From the NCBI GenBank assembly GCA_036511855.1, contig DATCBN010000088.1, positions 1 to 50,327 on the forward strand: a DNA stretch of 50,327 nucleotides. Reading direction: 5' to 3'. Positions 35,048 through 43,514 of this stretch are shown one piece after another; the stretch's first letter is position 1, and each line of letters opens with the position of its first letter. The notes below the pieces were generated by a model, which was given only the letters and a program-made list of their open reading frames with translations, did no database searches and was not told where the DNA came from. The position numbers and the translations under genes are program-made. Origin of the DNA: Candidatus Eremiobacteraceae bacterium (GTDB lineage Bacteria > Vulcanimicrobiota > Vulcanimicrobiia > Eremiobacterales > Eremiobacteraceae).

Positions 35048-36562
35048 TTGGCCACCGACGTCCGCAATTATCCTAAGTGGATTCCTAAGCGGCCGTGGCG
35101 CGACTGGCTGCCGGAGCGCAATGCGCGACTCCATCGCTTTGTCAACGAGCAGCTTTATCCATACAGCGCATTCTATCGCCGGCTGTTCGACGAGAATAAG
35201 ATCGACCCGCATTCGATCCGGACGATCGACGATCTGCGCCGGCTTCCGTTCACCACAAAACGCGACATCGCTCCGACGGTCGACAACGCCACGCGGCACT
35301 TGGACCTCGTGCTGCACCCCGATCTCGCGAAGCTTCGTCAGTTCGCGCCCAAGACTAAGCTGATCGATCTCTTGTGGACGAAGATGATGGCCGGCGATGC
35401 TGCGGCCGAGCGCAAAGTCTTGCTGGAATACGGTCCGGTGCACGTCATCTTCACCACCGGGCGCACGTCGTTGCCCACGCAATTCGTGTACGCGCCACCG
35501 GATTTCGATCGGCTGCATATCGTCGGCAAACGAATCGCCGACGTCGCGGGCATCGGGCCCGTCGCGCGCTCGCTGAATGTGTTCCCGTTCGCACCGCACC
35601 TCGCGTTCTGGCAAGTGTTCGCCGTAGGCCAAGCAAATGCGACGCTCGCGGTCCACACCGGCGGCGGCAAAGTGCTGGGGACCGCCGGAAACATTATGGC
35701 ATTGCAACGCATGCAGCCCGACACGCTCATCGGCATTCCCGGATATGTCTACCACATGCTTCGCCAGGCGCAAACCGACGGCGTTCGTTTGGAGAATATG
35801 AAGCGCATCTGCTTGGGCGGAGAGCGCGTGCCGATTCCGCTCAAACATCGTCTGGGCGATTTGTGCCGCGAGATGGGCCGGCCGGATGTGGTGGTGCAGA
35901 GCGTGTGGGGTTTCACCGAGTCGCGCCACTGTTGGTCGGAATGCACGCCGCCCGATTACGATTCGACATATGGATTCCACACGTATCCGGACTTCGACGT
36001 GTTTGAATGTATCGATCCCGACACCTGCGACCCAGTAGGTCCCGGCGAACGCGGTGAGATCGTGTACACGACTCTATCAGGGCGCGGCTCGTGCGTGATG
36101 CGGTTTCGCACGGGTGACATCGCTGAAGGTGGGATCGTGTACGATCCGTGTCCGGGCTGCGGGCGCATCGTTCCTCGAGTTTCCACCAATCTGTCGCGGC
36201 GATCGGAGATCGCGGAATTTCAGTTCACAAAGATTCGCGGTACGCTGGTGGATTTGAATGGGTTCTTACCGTCGATGGCGTCGGTTGCCGACGTCATTGA
36301 GTGGCAGCTGATCGTGCGCAAGGCAAATGACGATCCGGACGATCTCGACGTGATCGATTTGCATATCGCGGTTCGCGACGGTTGCGATGTAGAGGCGCTG
36401 AAACACACGCTGCAGATAAAGCTTTTCGCCGACACTGAAGTAACGCCGAATGCAATCGAAGTCTTGCCGCTCGACCGCCTGGAATCGGACTTAGGGTTGG
36501 ACACGCAGATGAAGGAACTGCGCATAAGGGACTTGCGGGCTCAGGCCAAACCGATTTCTTAG
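35048..36562 (+). CDS. PaaK-like AMP-forming acyl/aryl-CoA ligase
   Basis: 504 residues from a TTG start. ANL-superfamily features: VIFTTGRTSLPTQF at the phosphate-loop position (the usual second Ser/Thr is Arg here), VQSVWGFTESRH for the YGxTE motif, and FRTGDIAEGG for the RTGD motif. The C-terminal region has DPCPGCGRIVPRVS, the Cys-containing element seen in phenylacetate-CoA ligases, and ends with KELRIRDLRAQAKPIS. It should adenylate a carboxylic acid and form the CoA thioester. The acid is unknown; the divergent acyl-CoA dehydrogenase suggests a substrate that is then oxidised. A relic of the C-terminus of a related gene lies at 38253-38300. Confidence 0.85.
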   Translation: MATDVRNYPKWIPKRPWRDWLPERNARLHRFVNEQLYPYSAFYRRLFDENKIDPHSIRTIDDLRRLPFTTKRDIAPTVDNATRHLDLVLHPDLAKLRQFAPKTKLIDLLWTKMMAGDAAAERKVLLEYGPVHVIFTTGRTSLPTQFVYAPPDFDRLHIVGKRIADVAGIGPVARSLNVFPFAPHLAFWQVFAVGQANATLAVHTGGGKVLGTAGNIMALQRMQPDTLIGIPGYVYHMLRQAQTDGVRLENMKRICLGGERVPIPLKHRLGDLCREMGRPDVVVQSVWGFTESRHCWSECTPPDYDSTYGFHTYPDFDVFECIDPDTCDPVGPGERGEIVYTTLSGRGSCVMRFRTGDIAEGGIVYDPCPGCGRIVPRVSTNLSRRSEIAEFQFTKIRGTLVDLNGFLPSMASVADVIEWQLIVRKANDDPDDLDVIDLHIAVRDGCDVEALKHTLQIKLFADTEVTPNAIEVLPLDRLESDLGLDTQMKELRIRDLRAQAKPIS

Positions 36563-36773
36563 ACGCCCGTTTTCGTCTTGATTCCAACAGAGTGGACATC
36601 CGACCGTGCGCCCGAGCTGGAATTACGAGCGTGCAGGCGCAGTCCCAACCGGGAGTGTATAAGCCGCATGCCCATGCGATAAACGACTTCATAACCGTCG
36701 CGCAGGAGCTCATGACATAGGCTGACTGCTCGACAGGGTTAACGCCCCAAGTTATCCGCCGATAGATAAGGTG

Positions 36774-37604
36774 ATGGCTAGACTGAAGGGGAGCGACCCG
36801 AAACGTCCGATTTTTCTTATCGCGTGGTTGGTCGCCTGCGTGGCCGTAGCCGGCTGTGGTCAAGACGCGCCGGGTAAGCCAGAATATCGCACTAGCTATC
36901 CATCGTCGCTACCGTCGTCCGTCGCGGCCGAGCTCGTTGCGCAAGCGCCAACAATAGGGAAGACTTCCTTCGGCCGAGGCGTTGACGTGAGTATCTTCCT
37001 GCCATCGTGGCTGTTTAGTGGGGCGCGCGTCGTCGACGGGACTCTCTACGTGATGTACTACACACAACAGTCGGCCAATCAGCAGATTGCGAGCGTATCG
37101 CGCGGCGTGCTACACCCCGTCTTGCTTTCTCACGAATATATGGCGATGACGTTCGAGAACGACAATCGCTTGATCTCTGCGGTGCGCGAGGGTAACGTAA
37201 GGGACTGGTACCGGCTCCGGGGCGGTAACGCGATCGCGGTTCCAAGACCTGATTCGCCGGTTTATGGGATTCCGCATCACGTGCTCGCCGATGGGGATTC
37301 GTGCTCCGACGGCATGATTGGAACCGGCAGTGCGCTCGACGACCTTCTGGCGCACCATCGGGTCAGCATCCTATCGGACGCGGCGATGTCTCACGCGACC
37401 AACGGTTCGCTCGCGAAAGCCGTCGGAGTCTATTGCGATCACTTCCATGGCAAGAACTATGCGACGATAGACAGCCCGGGTGTCATCTTTCGGCTCGATG
37501 GACAGGTTGCGTCGCTCATCTCGACCGGTTGGATCGAAGCGGCGAGCGATCGGCTCCTCTTGATCCAATCCAACACGATGTTCATCGAGGCTGAGGTTCA
37601 CTAG
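36774..37604 (+). CDS. Lipoprotein of unknown function
   Basis: About 276 residues from the ATG at 36774 (a GTG one codon earlier is possible). Signal with lipobox VAGCG (Cys near residue 29), so it should be anchored in the envelope. The mature part is mixed, with repeated short beta-type stretches (GVDVSIFLPSWLF, RVVDGTLYVMYY, GVIFRLDGQVASL) that hint at a small propeller-like or beta-rich fold, and three further Cys. No family recognised. It is preceded by a 208-bp gap with no gene. Confidence 0.75.
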   Translation: MARLKGSDPKRPIFLIAWLVACVAVAGCGQDAPGKPEYRTSYPSSLPSSVAAELVAQAPTIGKTSFGRGVDVSIFLPSWLFSGARVVDGTLYVMYYTQQSANQQIASVSRGVLHPVLLSHEYMAMTFENDNRLISAVREGNVRDWYRLRGGNAIAVPRPDSPVYGIPHHVLADGDSCSDGMIGTGSALDDLLAHHRVSILSDAAMSHATNGSLAKAVGVYCDHFHGKNYATIDSPGVIFRLDGQVASLISTGWIEAASDRLLLIQSNTMFIEAEVH

Positions 37605-37680
37605 CACTGCAATTCGTTGGATGAAGTAGGTTATTTGAGAGAACACGAAAATCGATCGGATCATAAGTAAGGAGTTGCAA

Positions 37681-38112
37681 TTGTCGGCGATCATACAACC
37701 TATCCCGCAGACGAACGACGTTTCGCTGGTTCGTCTGTACGTCTTACGGGCCTTGTACTTGTTTATCGTGGTCGGCCTCGGCACACAAATTTGGCCCGAC
37801 ATCTTGAATCCTGGAAGACGATGGGATTTACTGGAGGGCATCGTCTCGTGTGTGCTCGCCGCCTTTTGGTTTCTGTGCCTGCTCGGACTGCGCTATCCAC
37901 TCAAGATGCTCCCCGTACTCTTTTGGGAGTTGATCTGGAAGACGCTTTGGCTCGGCATTGTCGCGTTGCCGCAGTGGTTGGCGGGGCATATCGACGAGTC
38001 GATCGTGCCCAACCTATACGCCTGCTCGCTCGTCGTGCTTGTGTACATCGCCATGCCGTGGACTTATGTCTACGCGCGCTACCTGAAAGCGCCCGGCGAT
38101 CGCTGGCGGTGA
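37681..38112 (+). CDS. Four-span inner-membrane protein of unknown function
   Basis: About 143 residues. The preferred start is TTG 37681, six bases after AAGGAG; a TTG at 37675 is too close to that site. Four hydrophobic segments are seen (YVLRALYLFIVVGLG, GIVSCVLAAFWFLCLLGL, WKTLWLGIVALPQWLAG, LYACSLVVLVYIAMPWTYV). The pattern of RWDLLEG between segments 1 and 2 and of MLPVLFWELIWKTLWL recalls a family of small uncharacterised membrane proteins common in environmental bacteria. No function is known to me. Confidence 0.78.
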   Translation: MSAIIQPIPQTNDVSLVRLYVLRALYLFIVVGLGTQIWPDILNPGRRWDLLEGIVSCVLAAFWFLCLLGLRYPLKMLPVLFWELIWKTLWLGIVALPQWLAGHIDESIVPNLYACSLVVLVYIAMPWTYVYARYLKAPGDRWR

Positions 38113-38252
38113 CGGCGCGGCAAGTCACCACTACGGGTGATTCAACATGGCAAAACGCGATACGCTGTGAGAATATACCGTCGAGCGCGATCACTCACAA
38201 ATGACGCACGGTGACACGAAGTGGTACATCCAGAAACAACGGTGCGAGCACG

Positions 38253-38300
38253 GTGAAGGAGTTGCAGATTCGGGATCTGCGGAGCCAGGCGAAGGCTTGA
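38253..38300 (+). pseudogene. C-terminal relic of a second PaaK-like ligase gene
   Basis: The 15 codons before a TGA read VKELQIRDLRSQAKA, against MKELRIRDLRAQAK near the end of the intact ligase (36510-36551). Most differences between the two DNA stretches are at third positions or are otherwise silent, so this copy diverged as a coding gene before it lost the rest of itself. Upstream residues in frame (NNGAST) only weakly resemble the ligase, and no further similarity is visible. It is the remainder of a paralogue or a displaced orthologue, cut off by a deletion or insertion. Confidence 0.6.
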
Positions 38301-38980
38301 GAAACCGGTCTAGTGCACGTTTGTTAAGAGCGCGAGATCGAAGCTGATGAGCATGACATCGAACGCGAAGAGCGCGAGTTCGGTGCGCCTCGTGTGATTG
38401 GGCGGGAGCGACATGACAGCCCTCCCATAACCCGCGCTGTTCTGCGCACAATTAATGCGTTGCTCGTTACCTCGGATAGCTTCTGCTCGATGGTGCGAGA
38501 GCATCCGTCGGTCGGGTTCGAAAGAGCGTAGCCCCATTGCGGGATAGTCGTCGTGGATTGTTCTTTGGACTTGCAGCATACAATTGGTATATCGGTAAAC
38601 GATCGCTGACGATGCGTCGGCCGAACCGATTGTGATACACCGCCACCGTGATGTGAAGGACCTGGACGGCGTAGTAGAAGTACCTATGACGAGCCCGTGA
38701 AGATGTTGCGAAGCCACTGCGTGACGTGCCTAACACAAGAGTTCTCGATCCGACGCTCGTCTCGTCGTGAGGCAAAGAGATCGCCGATGGCGGCGTCCGA
38801 GCGCGCCGTTCCAACGAGTTCGCGCTCGCTCTCGAGAGCGATGGCTAGCTACTCGCGAACACCGGTGCGAAAAGCGCTCCAACATCCGCACATGGTGGTC
38901 AATACCTAATCGAAGCATAGGTGTGCACGCGCCCAACGTCACATCTAGCGTCACCCCAGTTTTCTGGCTCGTAATCGCTC
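38301..38980. other. Gene-poor stretch, probably decayed sequence
   Basis: Almost 700 bp (870 bp counting from 38113) without a convincing gene. On the minus strand two overlapping open frames (38310-38717 and 38467-38814) are open for over 100 codons, but neither has a ribosome site, a signal peptide or a recognisable motif, and their composition is unlike the genes around. They could be the frameshifted remains of one gene. The base composition is lower in GC than in the core regions. No repeat or RNA gene was seen. Confidence 0.45.
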
Positions 38981-39988
38981 ATGACGGGGAGTTACGCTTT
39001 GCGTCGTCAATCTGCCAGTGTTTACGCCACGATTGTTGTCGCGTTTATCTCGGTCGGCTCCGGTTGCTCAAGTGCCTCGAATCCGATTCTGGCTCCTCAT
39101 TCTACTGCGGCCGGCATCGGAAAGATACGGCATTCCGTCGGGAGCGAGAGCTGGACCACCAAGGCACCCATGCCGACGGCGCGCCTTGCCTTGGCAGCGG
39201 CCGTCGTCGTCGGCACGCTTTATGCTGTTGGCGGATCAGACACGAACAACGAAATCGTGAACACATTTGAGGCCTACGATCCAGAGACGGATACGTGGAC
39301 TACCAAATCACCGATGCCGAAAGCGCGCGTTTATCTGGCCGCATGTGCCATCAGCAGAATTCTCTATGCGGCCGGAGGTGCGGATAAGAGAGGCGCTTCG
39401 GACGCTCTTTTTGCATATGACCCTGTGACGGATGCCTGGACGAAAAAAGCGGACATGCGACATAAGGTCTCCGGCCTGGCGGTTGGCGTCGTTCACGGCG
39501 AACTCTATGCCGTCGGCGGCAACAACGGGAACCAAGTCTTCAAAACGGTCGAGGCGTACGACACCGCGGCGAATACTTGGACTACCGAGAATCCAATGCC
39601 GACCGCGCGTTGGGGTTTAGCCGTGGGTGTCGTTAACGGTATTTTATATGCCGTCGGCGGATTGGGAAGCAGAGGTCCGCTGAATACGGTTGAGGCATAC
39701 GATGCCGCGACGAACCGCTGGACGTCCAGAGCCGCTATGCCCACGGCGCGCTTTGGGCTAACGGTAAGCGTCACGAATGGCAAGCTCTATGCCATCGGCG
39801 GTGAAGGGGTCGGGAACTATTTGGATACGGTAGAGGCATACGATCCCGCGACAAACACTTGGACCGCCAAGGCTGCCATGCCGACGGCGCGATTCGCGCT
39901 CGCCTCAGGCGTCCACAATGGCACAATCTATGCAGTCGGCGGCTATAGCGGCGACGTCCTGAATACGGTTGAAGCTTTCAGGCCGTAG
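38981..39988 (+). CDS. Kelch-repeat beta-propeller lipoprotein
   Basis: 335 residues. Signal with lipobox VGSGC (Cys near residue 29). The mature part is six Kelch repeats of ~46-49 residues, each running W-TxKxxMPTAR-xLAxxVxxGxLYAvGG-xNTVEAYDPATNT. The first and last strands (SWTTKAP at the start, NTVEAFRP at the end) can close a six-bladed propeller. Kelch proteins bind other proteins or sugars; N-acetylneuraminate epimerase and galactose oxidase also have this fold, but no catalytic residues for these are seen. The repeats are very alike, suggesting recent internal duplication. No ribosome site is obvious before the ATG. Confidence 0.88.
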   Translation: MTGSYALRRQSASVYATIVVAFISVGSGCSSASNPILAPHSTAAGIGKIRHSVGSESWTTKAPMPTARLALAAAVVVGTLYAVGGSDTNNEIVNTFEAYDPETDTWTTKSPMPKARVYLAACAISRILYAAGGADKRGASDALFAYDPVTDAWTKKADMRHKVSGLAVGVVHGELYAVGGNNGNQVFKTVEAYDTAANTWTTENPMPTARWGLAVGVVNGILYAVGGLGSRGPLNTVEAYDAATNRWTSRAAMPTARFGLTVSVTNGKLYAIGGEGVGNYLDTVEAYDPATNTWTAKAAMPTARFALASGVHNGTIYAVGGYSGDVLNTVEAFRP

Positions 39989-40219
39989 TTATGACCGATC
40001 GAATTACCACCGCCGCATTCTTGGGTCCTATGACCGAAAGCAATCAAATAGTACAGTCCTCCAAGGTTCATAATGTCCGCGACGCGCACGCACGTGCGAT
40101 AATAAAAATCTCGTTAAATCGGCCGCATCGAACCCGGGATGCATCGGGCCACGCAACGTGGAAAAGACCGCGCACCGAAAAATAACTTCTCACAAGACAA
40201 CAAACCGGAGGATATTCCG

Positions 40220-40492
40220 ATGCCGCGATACTTAGTCGAGCGCAGTTTTCCGAATGGGTTAGAAATCCCAATGTCCAATGAAGGTGCGACGGCGTGCTTA
40301 AATGTCGTCAAGAACAATCTTCATGAGGGCGTCTCTTGGGTTCACTCATACGTCTCGACCGACAAGAAAAAGACGTACTGCATCTACGACGGGCCGGACG
40401 AGAAGGCGATCCGGATCGCGGCAGAGTCGAACGGGCTGCCGGTTGACACCGTCAGCGAGGTGAAAGTACTCGATCCGTATTTCTACCACTAG
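40220..40492 (+). CDS. DUF4242-family small protein
   Basis: 90 residues from the ATG at 40220, 7-8 nt after GGAGG (an in-frame ATG at 40139 would add an unlikely 27-residue basic extension). MPRYLVERSF at the start, VSWVHSYVSTDKKKTYCIYDGPDEKAIRIAAESNGLPVDTVSEV in the body: the pattern of DUF4242, a ferredoxin-like fold for which a nickel-binding role has been proposed. No signal peptide; it is cytoplasmic. It precedes the 1-Cys peroxiredoxin gene by 23 bp, probably in one transcript, which hints at an oxidative or metal-stress role. Confidence 0.85.
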   Translation: MPRYLVERSFPNGLEIPMSNEGATACLNVVKNNLHEGVSWVHSYVSTDKKKTYCIYDGPDEKAIRIAAESNGLPVDTVSEVKVLDPYFYH

Positions 40493-40515
40493 GCATTACT
40501 TGACGGAGATTCGCA

Positions 40516-41178
40516 ATGGCACTCACGATTGGCAGCACGGCCCCCGACTTTGAAGCCGAGACCACCGAAGGCAAGATCCACTTCCACGATTGGATCGGCG
40601 ACGGCTGGGCGGTGCTGTTCTCGCATCCAAAGGATTTCACGCCTGTCTGCACCACCGAGCTCGGCTACATGGCGAAAATAAAGCCCGAGTTCGACAAGCG
40701 CAATACCAAGATCATCGGCTTGAGCGTCGACCCCATCGACGATCACGCGCGATGGTCCGCTGATATCAAAGAGACACAAGGATATGCGCCCAACTATCCG
40801 ATGATCGGCGACACCGATCTCGCGATCGCGAAGGCTTGGGGAATGCTGCCTGCGGAAACGTCAGGCGACGCATCGAAGCGCACGGCGGCCGACAACTACA
40901 CAGTGCGAAACGTGTACATCATCGGTCCGGACAAGAAGATCAAGCTGATCCTCGTCTATCCGATGACGACCGGCCGCAACTTCGACGAAGTGCTCCGCGT
41001 GCTCGATTCACTTCAGCTCACCGCGAAGCATAAGGTTGCAACGCCGGTCAATTGGAAGAACGGCGAGAACGTGATCATCGCCGGTTCGGTCTCGAACGAG
41101 GAAGCGAAGCAGACGTATCCGCAAGGCTGGGAATCGCCGAAGCCCTATATTCGCATCGTGCCGCAACCGGGGAAATAG
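40516..41178 (+). CDS. 1-Cys peroxiredoxin (Prx6 type)
   Basis: 220 residues. The peroxidatic Cys45 is in HPKDFTPVCTTELG. It is the only Cys in the protein, so there is no resolving Cys and an outside thiol is needed for recycling. The C-terminal extension (KVATPVNWKNGENVIIAGSV, PKPYIRIVPQPGK) is typical of the Prx6/AhpC-1Cys group. It reduces hydrogen peroxide and organic peroxides. GGAG lies 8 nt before the ATG. Confidence 0.94.
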   Translation: MALTIGSTAPDFEAETTEGKIHFHDWIGDGWAVLFSHPKDFTPVCTTELGYMAKIKPEFDKRNTKIIGLSVDPIDDHARWSADIKETQGYAPNYPMIGDTDLAIAKAWGMLPAETSGDASKRTAADNYTVRNVYIIGPDKKIKLILVYPMTTGRNFDEVLRVLDSLQLTAKHKVATPVNWKNGENVIIAGSVSNEEAKQTYPQGWESPKPYIRIVPQPGK

Positions 41179-41260
41179 CGAGCGTCTGCCAGGGGCGGTA
41201 AAAGTGCCACTCGACTGCCATCGCACAAGACTTAGATAGAGCGGTCGCTAACTGCGCGAT

Positions 41261-42043
41261 ATGCGCAATGTGATTCGACCTCTGTCGGGTGTTCTGATCG
41301 CAATCGCGATCACGGCGACAATGGACGCGACGGGCCTGACTGTATTCAGCGCCCTTCCGCTCTTTCCACTGATGGCGCTGTTTTGGTACTTGGAGCGGCT
41401 GCCCCGCACCAAAGTGGGGTTCGTCTGGGGACGATGGGCCGACTACGGTCTGGCTGTCATTTTCCCATTGATCGTGCTGAGTATAGCGGCGGCGATCGCC
41501 GTGATGGCCGGTCAAACGCATACCGCAAGCACCGATTGGGGAAAGGCCGTCCTCAATGTGTCGATAAACGCAGCAGGCACGATACCAGTCGCCATTTTAA
41601 CGGAGGAAGGTTTTTTTCGCGGATGGCTGTGGGCGTCACTCGAACGCTCCGGTTTGAAAATATTGAACATCGTCGTGTGGACAAGCGTGGCATTTGCGCT
41701 GTGGCACATTTCCGAAGTCACGTTGGCCAAGGGCTACACATTGCCACCCACTCAAATTCCGATCTTCATCGCGAATGCTGCCGTCTTGGGCGCCATTTGG
41801 GGACTCCTACGTGCTATTTCCGGCTCGGTGATCGTGACAAGCGTGAGCCATGGCCTTTGGAACGGCGGCGCATATGCTTTATTCGGCGTTGGAACACGAG
41901 TCGGGGCTCTCGGAATCGCGGACAAGGCGACCTACGGCGTTGAGGTCGGAATCGTGGGCTTAGTGCTGAACGTCTTGTTTGCCGTCGCGCTTTGGCGGTG
42001 GTGGATGCTGCAAAATCAATCGAGCCCGAACCCCGCTCCATAG
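41261..42043 (+). CDS. CPBP-family intramembrane metalloprotease
   Basis: 260 residues, about seven hydrophobic segments. The three CPBP/Abi motifs are present in order: EEGFFRGWLW (EExxxR), FALWHISE (FxxxH) and SHGLWNGG (HxxxN/B). These residues form the metal site of Rce1-like proteases inside the membrane. Known members process prenylated proteins, peptide pheromones or bacteriocin precursors, or act in immunity; nothing here shows the substrate. It stands alone, 82 bp after the peroxiredoxin gene. Confidence 0.88.
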   Translation: MRNVIRPLSGVLIAIAITATMDATGLTVFSALPLFPLMALFWYLERLPRTKVGFVWGRWADYGLAVIFPLIVLSIAAAIAVMAGQTHTASTDWGKAVLNVSINAAGTIPVAILTEEGFFRGWLWASLERSGLKILNIVVWTSVAFALWHISEVTLAKGYTLPPTQIPIFIANAAVLGAIWGLLRAISGSVIVTSVSHGLWNGGAYALFGVGTRVGALGIADKATYGVEVGIVGLVLNVLFAVALWRWWMLQNQSSPNPAP

Positions 42044-42244
42044 TCGGTAGACCCGAGAGGCGTGCAAGGCCACTGGACGGTTCAGTACACGCCCGGGCTC
42101 TAAGCTATTTTTCCGTGCAAGACTCCCAACGTCCATTTCGGACGGATGACGGACGCATGGATGATAGACTCCGTTGCGTGTCGGCCCTCGAGACCATTTG
42201 GTATCGTAAATTATGCCGCACATCTTTAACGTGAGGAGAATCCA

Positions 42245-43417
42245 ATGCAGTTCAAATCCATTCGTCCGGTTCTCATGGCGGCGGTAGTCGTCGCGGGTTC
42301 TGGCATTCTCGCGGGCGGACTTGCTCTCGGGCCGGCACACGCGGCTGGCAATCAATCGCAAGTCAACCCGATGTCCGTCACCAACTGCAACAGCGGTAAC
42401 CCCTGCAAGACGTTCAGCAACTCAGGCATCGGCGCCGGCGTCAAGGGCAGCAACACGAACAGTTCGCCGTTCAGCTCCGGCGTCATCGGATCTTCGACCA
42501 AGAATGGTAACGGTGTATCGGGCTTTGGCGTCAACGGCTTTGGCGTCAACGGCGTTTCGTCTAGCTCGACCGGCGTCTCCGGCAGCAGTTCGTCGGCATG
42601 GGGCACCTTCGGCTACAGCACCAATGGCATCGGCGCTGAAGGTCAGAGCGTGAACAACATCGGCGTGGAAGCATTTTCCAGCGGACCGTCCGAGGGGCTC
42701 CTCGCAGCCAGCGGCAGCGGCGACGCGATCGTTGCCATCTCCGAAAGTTCTGCTACGGCTGTGGCTGCACTTGGCGGCACGGGAGACGCGATCGACGCCA
42801 CCACGTTCGGCGGCATCGGCATTTATGCGAATAACGGCAACGGCAACGGCGGAGACATCAGAGGCACGTACATCGGATCCATGGGTCGCGCTCCGGCGGG
42901 AACCGGCGGATTCCCGCTCGTGGCGACCGACCTGAACGGCAACGACCTGATGTTCGTGAACGGCAACGGCGATCTGTTCTACCACGGCGGTCTCAGCAAT
43001 TTCTCCAAGACGCGTGATGGGAAAATCGCGGTAGGCTTCGGCACGACGACGACTTCGCCCACGGTCGAAGACAACGGCACGGCACGGCTCGTCGGCGGCG
43101 TGGCCACCGTCCAGCTCGACCCGACGTTCGCCAACTCGATCGACATGAGCAAAGCGTATCAAGTCATGCTCACGCCCGATGGCGACACGAAAGGCCTGTA
43201 CATCGCAAGCAAGAGCCCGACCGGGTTCGTCGTGCGTGAAACGCAAGCCGGAAACGGAACGCTCAACTTCGACTATCACATCTACGCGCCGGCACTCGGA
43301 CAAGCAGGGAAGCGGATGGCCGAGATGACGACCACGCAAGCGCAAGCGTTCATGCCACACGCACAAGCGTTCACTCGCCCGGTTCCCAAGGTGAACATCT
43401 CAGTGCGCCCTCACTAG
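42245..43417 (+). CDS. Secreted Gly/Ser/Asn repeat protein with a C-terminal beta module
   Basis: 390 residues with a signal peptide (MQFKSIRPVLMAAVVVAGSGILAGGLALGPAHA). Residues ~55-180 carry imperfect repeats of the type GVxGxS/GVNGFGVNGVSSSSTGVSG, which suggest a beta-solenoid or trimeric fibre. After a Gly/Asn-rich linker (NNGNGNGGDIRG) the C-terminal ~130 residues (SPTVEDNGTARLVGGVATVQLDPTFANSIDMSK...GLYIASKSPTGFVVRETQAGNGTLNFDYHIYAP) form a module that I recall from other large secreted proteins of environmental bacteria. It has no name that I can give with certainty. GAGGAG stands 7 nt before the ATG, and a strong intrinsic terminator follows, so it is a single, probably well expressed, gene. 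Function: surface or matrix structure is an inference. Confidence 0.8.
   Translation: MQFKSIRPVLMAAVVVAGSGILAGGLALGPAHAAGNQSQVNPMSVTNCNSGNPCKTFSNSGIGAGVKGSNTNSSPFSSGVIGSSTKNGNGVSGFGVNGFGVNGVSSSSTGVSGSSSSAWGTFGYSTNGIGAEGQSVNNIGVEAFSSGPSEGLLAASGSGDAIVAISESSATAVAALGGTGDAIDATTFGGIGIYANNGNGNGGDIRGTYIGSMGRAPAGTGGFPLVATDLNGNDLMFVNGNGDLFYHGGLSNFSKTRDGKIAVGFGTTTTSPTVEDNGTARLVGGVATVQLDPTFANSIDMSKAYQVMLTPDGDTKGLYIASKSPTGFVVRETQAGNGTLNFDYHIYAPALGQAGKRMAEMTTTQAQAFMPHAQAFTRPVPKVNISVRPH
42521..42550 (+). repeat. Two tandem copies of a 15-bp coding repeat
   Basis: GGCTTTGGCGTCAAC occurs twice in a row, coding GFGVN-GFGVN in the secreted repeat protein. The exact DNA identity points to a recent duplication and a place where repeat number could vary. 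Confidence 0.8.
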
Positions 43418-43437
43418 CGCCGCGCTAGACTACATAA

Positions 43438-43469
43438 ACGGGGCTGCCGCAAGGCGGCCTCGTTTTCTT
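43438..43469 (+). terminator. Intrinsic terminator after the secreted repeat protein
   Basis: An 11-bp stem (ACGGGGCTGCC and GGCGGCCTCGT, two G-T wobbles) with the loop GCAA, a GNRA tetraloop, followed by TTTTCTT. It begins 20 bp after the stop at 43417. This is the clearest intrinsic terminator in the window. Confidence 0.85.
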
Positions 43470-43514
43470 CGTTGTTGCGAACAGAGGCTCGAAAATGGTC
43501 GCGGAGAAGACGAC

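Noticed and set aside
38510-38535. GGTCGGGTTCGAAAGAGC-like tRNA T-arm
   Set aside because: The bases around TTCGAA do not pair to form a T-stem, and no acceptor, D or anticodon arm could be built on either strand.
40139-40219. 27-residue N-terminal extension of the DUF4242 protein
   Set aside because: The extension is basic and low in hydrophobic residues, and a strong GGAGG site lies just before the inner ATG at 40220, where family members begin.
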